Counted from the stretch's first letter, positions 52,176 through 60,883 are shown. The stretch is 64,000 bases of DNA from an uncultured bacterium (GCA_949294095.1 CASFFZ010000009.1:1-64000), one strand, 5' to 3'. Numbers and translations: made by a program. Notes: generated from the letters alone by a model not told the origin.

Positions 52176-52210
52176 AGACAAAATTTATCAAAAAAAAAAA
52201 CGAGTCAAGG
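52160..52210 (-). promoter_or_regulatory. Pilin leader module B: TTGACT, T11 tract, start-codon hairpin
   Basis: On the minus strand: CCTTGACTCG (52201-52210), T11 (52190-52200), inverted repeat 52160-52189 with 12-bp arms GATAAATTTTGT / ACAAAATTTATC and the ATG in its loop. It matches module A, but the tract is two T shorter and the arms carry two compensated changes. Confidence 0.7.
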
Positions 52211-52230
52211 CAGAGGATGGCCTCCCGCCT

Positions 52231-52265
52231 CAATACCCGTTAATCCGATTCCTTTAAGCCACGCC
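52231..52265. repeat. TTAAGCCAC-type repeat, long copy
   Basis: CAATACCC...TTTAAGCCACGCC, aligned gap-free with 137-171. The remaining sequence of 52266-52376 shows nothing recognisable. Confidence 0.5.
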
Positions 52266-52376
52266 ATTTCTGTTCTTTGTACCCTTACACGCTGATCAAA
52301 AACTCAAATTTCAACAAGGAAATCCCCTTCTATGTTGTTGCCGTCTATCCGCCCCTTTGTCCTGCTTATAAAAAGC

Positions 52377-52508
52377 CTTTGCGGCTAATCCGAAATTTTA
52401 TTGTTTGAGCGGAGCGAGTTATAAAATTTCCTGCCGCAAAGTGATTTTTTATAGGACGCTGGGGCGGCAATCTTTTTGCTACTTTTTCTTTTGCAAGAAA
52501 AAGTACCT
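52377..52508. repeat. Composite hairpin repeat, copy 2
   Basis: Outer arms CTTTGCGGC (52377-52385) / GCCGCAAAG (52433-52441), inner arms GAAATTTTA (52392-52400) / TAAAATTTC (52422-52430), core TTGTTTGAGCGGAGCGAGTT, conserved spacer with AGGACGCTGGGGCGG, and a second hairpin with arms TACTTTTTCTT / AAGAAAAAGTA. Homologous to copy 1 at the left edge of the window. Confidence 0.72.
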
Positions 52509-52535
52509 CCTCCCGAAGGGCGGAGATCAAGGCCC

Positions 52536-52550
52536 GTTTAAGCCACACGG
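52536..52550. repeat. TTAAGCCACACGG repeat, short copy
   Basis: GTTTAAGCCACACGG, identical to 259-273. Confidence 0.5.
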
Positions 52551-52613
52551 TTTTTGTAAAACCGAACTCTTGCAAAACAAACGAATGATTTTTCCACATA
52601 TAAGCATAAAAAA

Positions 52614-52643
52614 ACGGCGGACAAGCTTTTGCCTGTCCGCCGT
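52614..52643 (-). terminator. etfA terminator
   Basis: Stem ACGGCGGACAAGC / GCCTGTCCGCCGT with T residues after it on the minus strand, 18 nt beyond the etfA stop. Confidence 0.8.
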
Positions 52644-52660
52644 CTTCGTTACCCAAAACC

Positions 52661-53647
52661 TTATTTCAACGCTTCCAACATGGCGGGCACCACGTCGTAC
52701 AAATCGCCTTGCACCGCATAGTTGGCCACTTTCATAATGGGGGCCTCCGGGTCTTTGTTAATGGCCACAATCACGTCCGAGCCGCTCATGCCGGCCATAT
52801 GCTGAATCTGCCCCGAAATGCCGCAGGCAATATACACCTTCGGCTTGACCGTGCGGCCCGTCAGCCCCACTTGGTAGCGGTAGTCAATCCAGCCGCTGTC
52901 CACCGGGGCGCGGGAAGCCGCCACCGCTCCGCCCAGCCGGTCAGCCAGTTTGTGAAGCAGTTCAAATCCTTCCGCCTTTCCTACCCCGCGGCCGCCGGCT
53001 ACGATAATTTCCGCTTCCGACAAGTCCATCCCATCGCCCTGGCTTTTGATAAATTCCACAAATTTAGCCAGCGTCGTATGTTTTTTCGGGTCAAACGCAA
53101 AGCGGACTACTTCCCCCGTGCGCCCCGCTTGGCGCGGCGCTTTTTCGTACGACATCGGCCGCAGCGAACACATTTCCGGGCGCGTATGGGTGCAGGTAAT
53201 GGTCGCCATCAGGTTGCCGCCAAAAGTAGGGCGCGTGGCGTGCAGCTGGCCGTCGGCCTTGTTGATAACCACTTCCGTGGCGTCGGCGGTCAGACCGGTG
53301 CCCACGAAAATAGCCGTCTTGGCGGAAAGCGAGCGGCCCAAGTTGGTGGCCGGAAGCAAAAATTTATTCGGCTGATACTTTTGAACCATATCGGCCAACA
53401 CTTTGGCGTAGACGTCGTCTAAATAGTTTTCCAAGGCTTTATCGTCGCACACGTATACGACGTCCGCCCCGTGTTCAAACAAATCCCGGGCAAATTTTTC
53501 CACCTGATAGCCCAGCAGTACGGCGCACAGTTTTTCGCCCAAATCGTCGGCTAGTTGGCGCCCCGCCGTTAAAAGTTCCAAGGCCGTGGGGCTTAATTTG
53601 CCGCGCTGCGCCTCGGCGAAAATCCAAACATTTTTGCAATCGTTCAT
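52661..53647 (-). CDS. etfA: Electron transfer flavoprotein alpha subunit
   Basis: 328-residue EtfA. The C-terminal FAD-binding region has PKVYIACGISGQIQHMAGMSGSDVIVAINKDPEAPI, the family signature, and the middle has GRGVGKAEGFELLHKLADRLGGAVAASRAPVD. With EtfB it moves electrons from the acyl-CoA dehydrogenase encoded upstream. Last gene of the operon. Confidence 0.96.
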   Translation of the reverse strand: MNDCKNVWIFAEAQRGKLSPTALELLTAGRQLADDLGEKLCAVLLGYQVEKFARDLFEHGADVVYVCDDKALENYLDDVYAKVLADMVQKYQPNKFLLPATNLGRSLSAKTAIFVGTGLTADATEVVINKADGQLHATRPTFGGNLMATITCTHTRPEMCSLRPMSYEKAPRQAGRTGEVVRFAFDPKKHTTLAKFVEFIKSQGDGMDLSEAEIIVAGGRGVGKAEGFELLHKLADRLGGAVAASRAPVDSGWIDYRYQVGLTGRTVKPKVYIACGISGQIQHMAGMSGSDVIVAINKDPEAPIMKVANYAVQGDLYDVVPAMLEALK

Positions 53648-53657
53648 AACACTTTCC

Positions 53658-54455
53658 TTAAATGTATTTCCCTTCTTTTAAAAGGCTCACCAAACGGGCG
53701 GCTTTTTCTTTGCCGTTAGCGCCTTCCACCGCTACGGCGCATACTTCGCGCTTGGGCACAAAGGATTTTACCACGTGCGTCGGGCAGTTTTTCACGCCCA
53801 GCATATTTTTGTCCGCGCCGATATCGTCCGCCGTCCACTTGGTTACTTGCGCGCGTTTGGCGGCCATGCGGCCTTTTACGCTGCGCACCCGCGGGCTGTT
53901 GATTTCTTTCACGACCGACAACACGCACGGAAACGGCAATTCCAGCACTTCGCTCCCGTCCTCGGTCAGGCGTTCCACCACGATGGATTTTTCCTTCACT
54001 TCCAACACTTTTTTTACAAACGCCGCGTTGGGCATTTTAAGCCAGGCGGAAATTTGCGGGCCGATGTGGCCGGTGTCGCTGTCGTTGGTTTGTTTGCCGC
54101 AGATGATTAAGTCCACCGGGCGGATGGCGTTGATTTTTTCAATGCCTTTGGAAAGCGCATAGCTCGTAGACCACGTGTCCGACCCGGCAAACGCCACATC
54201 GCCCAGCTGGTAGACGCTGTCCGCCCCGCGGGCGATACTGTCGCGCAACACAGCCTCGGCCTGCGGCGGGCCCATGGTAATGACGGACACCGTACCGCCC
54301 TGCTGTTCTTTAAGGGTTACGGCTTCTTCCAAGGCGTATTCGTCAAAAGGGTTCATCGCGCTCGCCGCGCCGGAGCGGATTAAGCATCCGGTGGCGGGGT
54401 CTATTTTCACATTGTCCGACTTTGGGGTTTGCTTTACGCAAGCTACAATATGCAT
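53658..54455 (-). CDS. etfB: Electron transfer flavoprotein beta subunit
   Basis: 265-residue EtfB with MHIVACVKQTPKS at the N-terminus, AMNPFDEYALEEAV, and IICGKQTNDSDTGHIGPQISAWL, which binds AMP or a second FAD. If the second site holds FAD, the complex may be of the electron-bifurcating type; that cannot be told by eye. GAGGAG precedes the ATG. Lies between the dehydrogenase gene and etfA. Confidence 0.95.
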   Translation of the reverse strand: MHIVACVKQTPKSDNVKIDPATGCLIRSGAASAMNPFDEYALEEAVTLKEQQGGTVSVITMGPPQAEAVLRDSIARGADSVYQLGDVAFAGSDTWSTSYALSKGIEKINAIRPVDLIICGKQTNDSDTGHIGPQISAWLKMPNAAFVKKVLEVKEKSIVVERLTEDGSEVLELPFPCVLSVVKEINSPRVRSVKGRMAAKRAQVTKWTADDIGADKNMLGVKNCPTHVVKSFVPKREVCAVAVEGANGKEKAARLVSLLKEGKYI

Positions 54456-54460
54456 ACAAA

Positions 54461-55696
54461 TTACTCCTCGTCGCCTTTAGCGGCGTATTCTTTAATGAGA
54501 GCCGTGATGATTTCGTTCTTTTGAATGTGCACGGTTCCTTCGTAAATTTGGGTGATTTTGGCGTCGCGCATGTATTTTTCCAGCGGGAAATCGCGCATAT
54601 AGGCCACGCCGCCGCACAGCGTTACGCACTCGTCGGCCACTTCCATGGCCACGTTAGAGCAGAACAGCTTGGCTTCGGCGCTGTATTTCGTCCAGCGTTG
54701 GCCTTTTAATTTTTTGAGCTCATCGTGTACGGTCGTTCCTTCCGCTAGCGCGGCTTTCACGGCGGGCAGATATTCGGTATCCATCCGGTGCGTCAGGCTG
54801 TACACCAGCGCCCGGCCGGCTTCGGTTTTGGCGGCCAGTTCGGCAATTTTATGCCCCAGCGCCTGAAAAGTGATAATCGGCTGGCCGAATTGCTTGCGCG
54901 TGCGCAGGTACGGGATCGTTTCGTCCAGCGCGCCTTGCGCAATGCCCACGGCCTGCGCCGCCACGCCCGGGCGGGAATAATCCAGCGTTTCCTGCAAGTA
55001 AAGAAGCCCGCGCCCTTCGCTGCCCAGCAGGTTTTCTTTCGGCACGCGCACGTTTTCAAAAATCAGTTCATACGTCGGGTTGGTGCGGATGCCCATCTTT
55101 TCTTCTTTTTTGCCGAAGGAAAAGCCGGGCGTTCCTTTTTCAATCACGAGCAGCGAAATGCCGCGCGCCCCGCGGGAAGGATTGGTGTTGACGGCTACGG
55201 TGTAAAAATCGGCTTCTTTGCCGGTGGAGATAAAATGTTTCGTGCCGTTTACCACGTAAAAATCGCCGTCTTTAAGGGCGGTGGTTTTAAGGGCGGTGGC
55301 GTCGGAGCCGGCTTCGGGCTCGGTCAGCGCAAAGGCCCACAGTTTTTTGCCGCTGGCCACGTCCGGGCACCAGCGTTCGCGCTGTTCTTTGGTGGCCGCC
55401 AGAAACATCGGAATCGCCCCCAGCGCCGTGGTGCCGGGCGTAAGCGCCAAGCCTGCGCACACGCGGGAAAGCTCTTCAAACGCCATGGCCAGGCAGGTAA
55501 TCCCCCCGCCCAGGCCGCCGTATTCTTCGGGCAGCCACAGCCCCATCATGCCGGACTTGCGGTATTCTTCCAGCATTTGGTTGGAAAATTGTTCTTTGGC
55601 GTCCATTTCCGCACGCAAAGGTTTGAGCTTTTTTTGGGCCAGTTCACGCGTAGCGTTTAGAACTTCCTGCTCCATTTCGTTGATTGCGTAATCCAT
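54461..55696 (-). CDS. Acyl-CoA dehydrogenase (butyryl-CoA dehydrogenase type)
   Basis: 411-residue flavoenzyme. Signature segments are FALTEPEAGSDA, KHFISTGKEADFYTV, SLLVIEKGTPGFSFGKKEEKMGIRTNPTYEL, and the catalytic-base region CVTLCGGVAYMRDFPLEKYMRDAKITQIYEGT, where the Glu of IYEGT matches the base of short-chain enzymes. With EtfBA it probably reduces crotonyl-CoA or oxidises acyl-CoA. It overlaps the glycosyltransferase stop by 1 nt. No thiolase or crotonase genes are nearby. Confidence 0.94.
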   Translation of the reverse strand: MDYAINEMEQEVLNATRELAQKKLKPLRAEMDAKEQFSNQMLEEYRKSGMMGLWLPEEYGGLGGGITCLAMAFEELSRVCAGLALTPGTTALGAIPMFLAATKEQRERWCPDVASGKKLWAFALTEPEAGSDATALKTTALKDGDFYVVNGTKHFISTGKEADFYTVAVNTNPSRGARGISLLVIEKGTPGFSFGKKEEKMGIRTNPTYELIFENVRVPKENLLGSEGRGLLYLQETLDYSRPGVAAQAVGIAQGALDETIPYLRTRKQFGQPIITFQALGHKIAELAAKTEAGRALVYSLTHRMDTEYLPAVKAALAEGTTVHDELKKLKGQRWTKYSAEAKLFCSNVAMEVADECVTLCGGVAYMRDFPLEKYMRDAKITQIYEGTVHIQKNEIITALIKEYAAKGDEE

Positions 55697-56928
55697 TATT
55701 TCTCTCCAGGGTTAAACTTTTTGAAATGTCTGCGTCTTCTGAAAAAACGTCTTTTCCCGCCGTTTTTCTTGGTGGGCGGCACCAAACTTCTGTACAGGCG
55801 TTCCTGCTTTTTGACCATGGTGGAAGCCGTAAATTCCGAAAAATCGCGGTGGTCAATGGCCGCTTCAAAGCGTTCGCGCAACGAAGCGTGGCGCAAAAGG
55901 ACTTTAAGCTTGTCGGCAAAGGTGTTGATGTCGTTGGGCGCCACCAGAAAACCGGTTTTGTTGTTGGTAATTACTTCGCCGATGCCGTCCACGTCATAGC
56001 ATACCGCGGGCACCCGCATAGACATCGCCTCCAGCAAAGACATCGGCAGCCCTTCCCGCAACGATACGCTGGCGTACACGTCGCAAATGGCCAGCAGTTC
56101 CAGCGCGTCGTTGCGCCAGCCGGGGAAAATAACCTGCTTTTCTATGCTTAAATTTTTAGCCAGGTTTACCGCCGTTTCTTTCAGCGGGCCGTCCCCCGTG
56201 AAAATAAAATACACGTTCTTCATTTGGCTCAGCACCTTATAGGCTGCCAGCACAAAGTGAATGGGGTTTTTAAGCGGTTTAAAATTGGCCAGCGCCAACA
56301 CCACTTTGGCATTGGCGGGAATTTTTAAGGAAGCTTTTTTGGCGGCGGGGTCAAATTTAAGCGGCAGGATCGGGTTGAAATTTACGCCCGCGCGGATGAG
56401 TTCCGTCCGCACGCCTTTGCCAATGCCCAATTGCTTGGCTTCGGCGGCGTTGCGGCGGGACACAAACACCAACACATCGGTAAATTTGGCGCAGAATTTT
56501 TCCACCGCCACAAAAAATTTAAACTGCTTTTCGCCGTGTTCTTTGGCAAAGCCCAGCCCGTGGAACGTATGCACCACTTTGGCCTTGCGCCAAAAAATGC
56601 GCGCGGCAATGCGCCCCAGTACGCCGGCTTTGGGGGCGTTGGTATGCACGATGTCCGGCTTGACGCGGCGCACAATGCGCCCCATTTGAAAAAGGGCTGC
56701 CAAGTCGTGAAAAAAGTACTTGGCGCGGATGTCGTGGCGAAGCGCCGTAATAAAAAACACATGCTGCGTATCGTTTTTGAAGCGTCCGTCCAAACGGCCG
56801 CCGGGGCCGGTGGCCAGATACGTTTCAAACTGCTGTTTGTTGATGGTTTTTATCGTCGTCAGCACGCTGGCCTGCGCGCCGCCCTGATCCATACGGGTGA
56901 TGAAGTAGAGTATTTTTGTCTTTTCCAT
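55696..56928 (-). CDS. Glycosyltransferase family 4
   Basis: 410-residue GT-B enzyme. The N-terminal half has TRMDQGGAQASVLTTI and IVHTNAPKAGVLGRIAARI. The C-terminal half has ANFKPLKNPIHFVLAA, CDVYASVSLREGLPMSLLEAMSMRVPAVCYDVDGIGEVI, the GT4 signature with EGLPxxxLEAM. It adds a sugar from a nucleotide-sugar donor, probably in envelope glycan synthesis. Adjacent to the TPR gene upstream (0 nt gap). The Lys/Arg-rich tail is unremarkable. Confidence 0.93.
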   Translation of the reverse strand: MEKTKILYFITRMDQGGAQASVLTTIKTINKQQFETYLATGPGGRLDGRFKNDTQHVFFITALRHDIRAKYFFHDLAALFQMGRIVRRVKPDIVHTNAPKAGVLGRIAARIFWRKAKVVHTFHGLGFAKEHGEKQFKFFVAVEKFCAKFTDVLVFVSRRNAAEAKQLGIGKGVRTELIRAGVNFNPILPLKFDPAAKKASLKIPANAKVVLALANFKPLKNPIHFVLAAYKVLSQMKNVYFIFTGDGPLKETAVNLAKNLSIEKQVIFPGWRNDALELLAICDVYASVSLREGLPMSLLEAMSMRVPAVCYDVDGIGEVITNNKTGFLVAPNDINTFADKLKVLLRHASLRERFEAAIDHRDFSEFTASTMVKKQERLYRSLVPPTKKNGGKRRFFRRRRHFKKFNPGEK

Positions 56929-59103
56929 TTATTTAATTGTTCCTGTGGTGGTATCCAAGATGCGGGCCTGCGGAAAGTAATACTTGATAATTGCCATATA
57001 GTCCGCGCCTTGTTTGGCTAAACCGTCCGCCCCCTGCAGGCAAAGCCCGTATCCAAGCCCCGTGTCATAACCGCGCACCAAGACGCTTTTGATATTTTTG
57101 CCCTTATAAAACGGCACTATATCAAACAGGTTGGAGCGCATCGTGCCCGCGCTTAAAATAAACGCGACCTCCTGCGGGGTTTTGGCTTCGTACGAGCCTT
57201 TGCTGCCTTCAAACCGCATGGACAAAATGCGCCCCTTTTCCGTAAACGAAGTAGGCGTAATCGCGCGCAGTTTGCCGATGTTTTGTTTGTAGGCGATGCG
57301 GTTTTCTATCTCTTTTCCATCGTACAAATACATCCACTTAATGCCGGCCCATTGGGTCGGATCCTGCGGGCGGGAGTACAAATCCGCCGGCGGGTTGGAA
57401 AGCAGGTATTTGCTGACGTTGGCGGGCGAGAAAATATAGCCCGGTGTATCCGCCGTGTTTTCCAAGGAGTCCGCGGTCAGAACCCCGCAGTCGGCATAGG
57501 CGCCGGCCTGGGCTTCGGTCAGGCGGATTTGAGCGGATTCTTTGGATGCGTCTAACAAATTTTTAAAAATCAGGTTGATGCCTTTAAATTTAAAATGCAG
57601 GTCGTTATCGGTAATGTGATAGGGCTGATCCTGATGATCTTTGACCGCCTGCAGCAGGGCCGAGCGGAACACCACCGCAAGCGCCTTGAGGGCGGAATCG
57701 TGGGTAATGTCCTGCACTTGGGTGGCCAGCAAGGCGGGGATTAAATCTTCGGCATATACTTCGTTTACAAGTTTAATGCCCTGCGGCGTGGGAATGACGA
57801 TCAGGGTGCCTTTTAATTCTTTGTCGCTTAGATCCGCCGCAAAAATGTTTTGGGCGGTGGCTTCGCGCACCAGAAGCGTTTTGTTGGGGTTTTCCACCGT
57901 AACGGTGAAAGGACGCTTGGCCGAAAATTCCACATGGCCTTTATCGTTGGTAAAGTCCACCCCGCCCGTCTGCGGGTTAAAAACGATCGTTTTTTGAATG
58001 TAAGAAGGCGAGCGCAGCACTTCCCCCAGTTTTTCATCTTCCACCCGCATGGTGCCCGAAGGCATCAGCGAAAAAGAAAGCAACTCCTGCGGGATTTGTT
58101 CGCGGTTGGCGTAAAGCGCCATTTTTACTTTTTCGGAAGGGGTGGAAAACATCTCGTGCACAATGGGCTGCTCCAAGCGCAGGTAAAACAGATAGTCAAT
58201 GCTTTTATCGCCCAGTTTTTTGGCGTATTTGTCAATTTTTTTGGCGAGGTCTTTATTATCGGGATCCAGGCTGTAGAGGGTGGCGTAATACTGCCAGGCG
58301 CGCAGGTCGTTTTTTTCTTTTTCGGACAGTTGGGCAAACAATTCCACCGCCGCATAATTGCGCGCGTCATGCGTCAGCGATTGCTGCAAAAACACCGGCG
58401 CCAGCTTGCGCGAAGATTTCATTTCCGACGCGATCCGCCCCAGCATATACGATACAAAAGAAATGGTGTAGGGATTAGAAGTGTAGAGATACTGCAGCTC
58501 GGTGGCGGCTTTTTCTTTGTCGCCGTCCAAATACCACGCCAGCGCCGTGCCCAGCTTGGCGGAAGAAACGTACTCAAAATCGGCCGTCAGGTACAGCAAG
58601 TCCTGAAACGATTGACGGGCTTTTTTATATTTGCCCGAAGAAAGCAAAATCCACCCGCGCGTCAGTTCGGCAAAGGGATCGTCGGGGTTAAAAGCGCAGG
58701 CTTGGTCTATATATTTAACGGCCTGTTTGACCAGCCCCCGCTGCAAGGAAAGCACCGCCAACTCCAAATTGGCCGCGGCCGCCGTTTTGGCGTCGGGCGC
58801 GTTTTCAAACGTTTTAAAAGAAAAGTAACATTCGTCTATTTCGCCCGCCGCGCATTTTTTGGCTACGGCCGCAATGTCTGCCGGCAAATAATAGTCCAGC
58901 ACGCTTTTATGCAGTACGGTTTCGTTTAATTTGCTGTCCACCCGCGTAGCCGCCAGCGTGGATTTGCTGACCGTTTGTGCCGCTGGTTCTTGCGCCGCGG
59001 CAACCGCCCCAGAAGACGCAACGTCCCCCGTGGCGCAAAAAGCAAAACCCGGCAGCCCGAAAGCCGACCCTAAAAACACGGATAAAAGCAAACATTTCTT
59101 CAT
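56929..59103 (-). CDS. Exported TPR protein with degenerate SpoIID/LytB-like domain
   Basis: 724-residue protein with a signal peptide (MKKCLLLSVFLGSAFGLPGFAFC). A TPR-rich N-terminal half (LELAVLSLQRGLVKQAVKYIDQACAFNPDDPFAELTRGWILLSSGKYKKARQSF) is followed by a C-terminal region resembling the SpoIID fold: VNEVYAEDLIPALLATQV...ALKALAVVFRSALLQAV and RGYDTGLGYGLCLQGADGLAKQGADYMAIIKYYFPQA. In SpoIID the first segment carries the catalytic Glu (xPSEM). Here TQV replaces it, and GHGVGLSQ has become LGYGLCLQ, so glycan-cleaving activity is doubtful. The promoter is 6 nt before the ATG, so leaderless is likely. First gene of a five-gene operon. Confidence 0.78.
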   Translation of the reverse strand: MKKCLLLSVFLGSAFGLPGFAFCATGDVASSGAVAAAQEPAAQTVSKSTLAATRVDSKLNETVLHKSVLDYYLPADIAAVAKKCAAGEIDECYFSFKTFENAPDAKTAAAANLELAVLSLQRGLVKQAVKYIDQACAFNPDDPFAELTRGWILLSSGKYKKARQSFQDLLYLTADFEYVSSAKLGTALAWYLDGDKEKAATELQYLYTSNPYTISFVSYMLGRIASEMKSSRKLAPVFLQQSLTHDARNYAAVELFAQLSEKEKNDLRAWQYYATLYSLDPDNKDLAKKIDKYAKKLGDKSIDYLFYLRLEQPIVHEMFSTPSEKVKMALYANREQIPQELLSFSLMPSGTMRVEDEKLGEVLRSPSYIQKTIVFNPQTGGVDFTNDKGHVEFSAKRPFTVTVENPNKTLLVREATAQNIFAADLSDKELKGTLIVIPTPQGIKLVNEVYAEDLIPALLATQVQDITHDSALKALAVVFRSALLQAVKDHQDQPYHITDNDLHFKFKGINLIFKNLLDASKESAQIRLTEAQAGAYADCGVLTADSLENTADTPGYIFSPANVSKYLLSNPPADLYSRPQDPTQWAGIKWMYLYDGKEIENRIAYKQNIGKLRAITPTSFTEKGRILSMRFEGSKGSYEAKTPQEVAFILSAGTMRSNLFDIVPFYKGKNIKSVLVRGYDTGLGYGLCLQGADGLAKQGADYMAIIKYYFPQARILDTTTGTIK

Positions 59104-59109
59104 ATACAA

Positions 59110-59118
59110 ATTATACCA
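59110..59118 (-). promoter_or_regulatory. Promoter of the TPR/GT4/acyl-CoA dehydrogenase operon
   Basis: Extended -10 TG-G-TATAAT (hexamer 59110-59115) on the minus strand, 6 nt before the ATG at 59103, with no ribosome site. Confidence 0.6.
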
Positions 59119-59301
59119 AATTGGGCCTTTAAAAACCCCACCCTTTCCCCGCCTGGCGCCGGGAGGGTGCTTCCTCCCCCGGCGGCCCCAAACGGGGCCC
59201 CTGTTTGCCCCTGTTTTTGCGCGGCTGGGCCGGCCCCCGCGGCAAGGGGCGGAAGGCTTTTGGGCCCGGCGTTTGCCGGGTATCGTTTCCGCACAAAAAA
59301 A

Positions 59302-59325
59302 GGAGCAGGTAAAAATACCCGCTCC
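59302..59325 (-). terminator. tig terminator
   Basis: Stem GGAGCAGGTA / TACCCGCTCC (one mismatch) followed on the minus strand by seven T. A second inverted repeat (CCCGTCCG...CGGACGGG) lies at about 59387-59428, nearer to the tig stop. The region 59119-59301 is very GC-rich with no gene that I can support. Confidence 0.7.
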
Positions 59326-59445
59326 CTGAGGTTAAAACCGTTTGTCCAGGCCATATGCCGTGTTTTCATACGACTTGGAAAACGGCCCGTCCGGGGACGA
59401 AACACCCCGCCCGGCATGCGGACGGGGAAGTTCGTTCCGGCAAAT

Positions 59446-60735
59446 TTATTTGTATTTCGCCTGTTCTTTGATGAAATCAAACACTTTGCGTTCGCTGAGC
59501 GTAGCCAAAATGTGCGCTTTGCGTTCGTTGAAGAAAGCTTTGATTTTCTTTTCGTCTTCTTTATTTTGAGAATTGGCGGCGATGCTCTTGTCCAATTCGG
59601 CTTTCCAGTCGGCCTCGGTGGCTTCCAGGTTTTCCTTTTTGGCAATGGCGTGCACGATGTAGCCGATGCGCAAATCCTTCTCCACGCTGGGGCGGATGCG
59701 TTCTTCAAACGCTTTTTTCTGGTCGGCCGTCAGCTGTTCGGGTTTGAGCTGGGTCATGCTGCGCACAAAGTTATTTAAAGAAGATTCCGTATATTCTTCC
59801 ACCAAGCTCTGCGGCAAATCAAACTGGTTCATTTTGACCAAGTGGTTTTCGATTTGAGCCACTTCGTCGCGGCGGGCGTTTTGCTTGGCTTCTTCGTCCA
59901 GGCTTTCTTTGACTTTGGCTTTCAACGCGTCCAGCGTGTCAAAACCCATATCCTTGGCGAAAGAGTCGTCCAGCGCGGGCACGATTTTGTTTTTAATATC
60001 GTCCACCGTTACGTGGTAGGAAATCGTATCGTTGCCTTCTTTGGTTTCAATGTCTTTTACGTCGCCTTTTTTGAGGCCTTTAATGCCTTCGGCCAAGCCG
60101 GGCATCGTTTGCGGGGCGGACATATCCACCAGTTCGCTGTCGGCGCTTAATTTATAATCGTCCGTACCGTTGCGTTTGCCGCTGTAGTGAATAACGGCGT
60201 AGCATTTATCGTCAATCACGGCTCCTTCGGCCGCGCTTTCCAAGCGGGCGTTGGCGTCCAGCACGCGGTTTAAATTTTCGGCCACGTCCTGTTCGGTAGC
60301 GGTTTCCGGTTTTTTGGCGATTTCAATGCCTTTGTAATCCTTTACTTCAAATTCCGGCGCCACATCCACCGCAATTTCAAACGGAAAGGCTTTTCCTTCC
60401 GCAAAGTTCATAAAATCGGCTTTGGTCAGCGTGGGGACGGCCACGGCGTCTAGCTTGGCATCCGTAATGGCGGCGTTGATGGCGGCTTTGACCGTTAAGT
60501 CCAGCGCGCGTTCCTTAATATGTCCGGCGAAATTTTGTTTAACCAAGTCCAACGGTACTTTGCCGGCGCGGAAACCTTGCATTTGCGCACGGGATTGGAC
60601 TTGTACGGCAGCGTTTTGAAAGCTTTTGGTAACCAGTTCCGGGGAGGCTTCCACCGAAAGCGTTACGCGGCAGCCTTCTTTTTTTAGTTGTTGGGTTTTT
60701 ACTTCCCCGCTCTGGGCAGTTTTGAAGATGGACAT
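59446..60735 (-). CDS. tig: Trigger factor
   Basis: 429-residue ribosome-bound chaperone and peptidyl-prolyl isomerase. The N-terminal domain includes FRAGKVPLDLVKQNF, the ribosome-binding signature (FRxGKxP). A middle PPIase domain (GAVIDDKCYAVIHYSGKRNG...) and a helical C-terminal domain follow. The start is the ATG at 60735 with AGGAG before it; in-frame codons up to 60765 reach the tRNA and are not conserved. Cotranscribed with the two upstream tRNAs, it seems. Confidence 0.95.
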   Translation of the reverse strand: MSIFKTAQSGEVKTQQLKKEGCRVTLSVEASPELVTKSFQNAAVQVQSRAQMQGFRAGKVPLDLVKQNFAGHIKERALDLTVKAAINAAITDAKLDAVAVPTLTKADFMNFAEGKAFPFEIAVDVAPEFEVKDYKGIEIAKKPETATEQDVAENLNRVLDANARLESAAEGAVIDDKCYAVIHYSGKRNGTDDYKLSADSELVDMSAPQTMPGLAEGIKGLKKGDVKDIETKEGNDTISYHVTVDDIKNKIVPALDDSFAKDMGFDTLDALKAKVKESLDEEAKQNARRDEVAQIENHLVKMNQFDLPQSLVEEYTESSLNNFVRSMTQLKPEQLTADQKKAFEERIRPSVEKDLRIGYIVHAIAKKENLEATEADWKAELDKSIAANSQNKEDEKKIKAFFNERKAHILATLSERKVFDFIKEQAKYK

Positions 60736-60775
60736 ACTTAACTCACTCCTGTTCGTATCGGACATGCCGAAAATC

Positions 60776-60857
60776 TGGACGGAGAGGGACTTGAACCCTC
60801 ACGGATTGCTCCATACGCTCCTAAGGCGTACGCGTCTACCGGTTCCGCCATCCGTCC
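60776..60857 (-). tRNA. tRNA-Leu (anticodon TAG)
   Basis: 82-nt tRNA on the minus strand. Acceptor arms GGACGGA / TCCGTCC, anticodon loop CTTAGGA with TAG, a long variable arm of the class II type, and a T arm with GGTTCAAGTCC. CCA is not encoded. Confidence 0.95.
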
Positions 60858-60883
60858 TAGTTTATGTAAGAAAAACGAAAATT

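Noticed and set aside
52377-52508. Hairpin repeat considered as a terminator or CRISPR-like repeat
   Set aside because: There is no array of direct repeats with spacers, and the conserved core and spacer extend far beyond a terminator, so I treat it as a separate repeat family.
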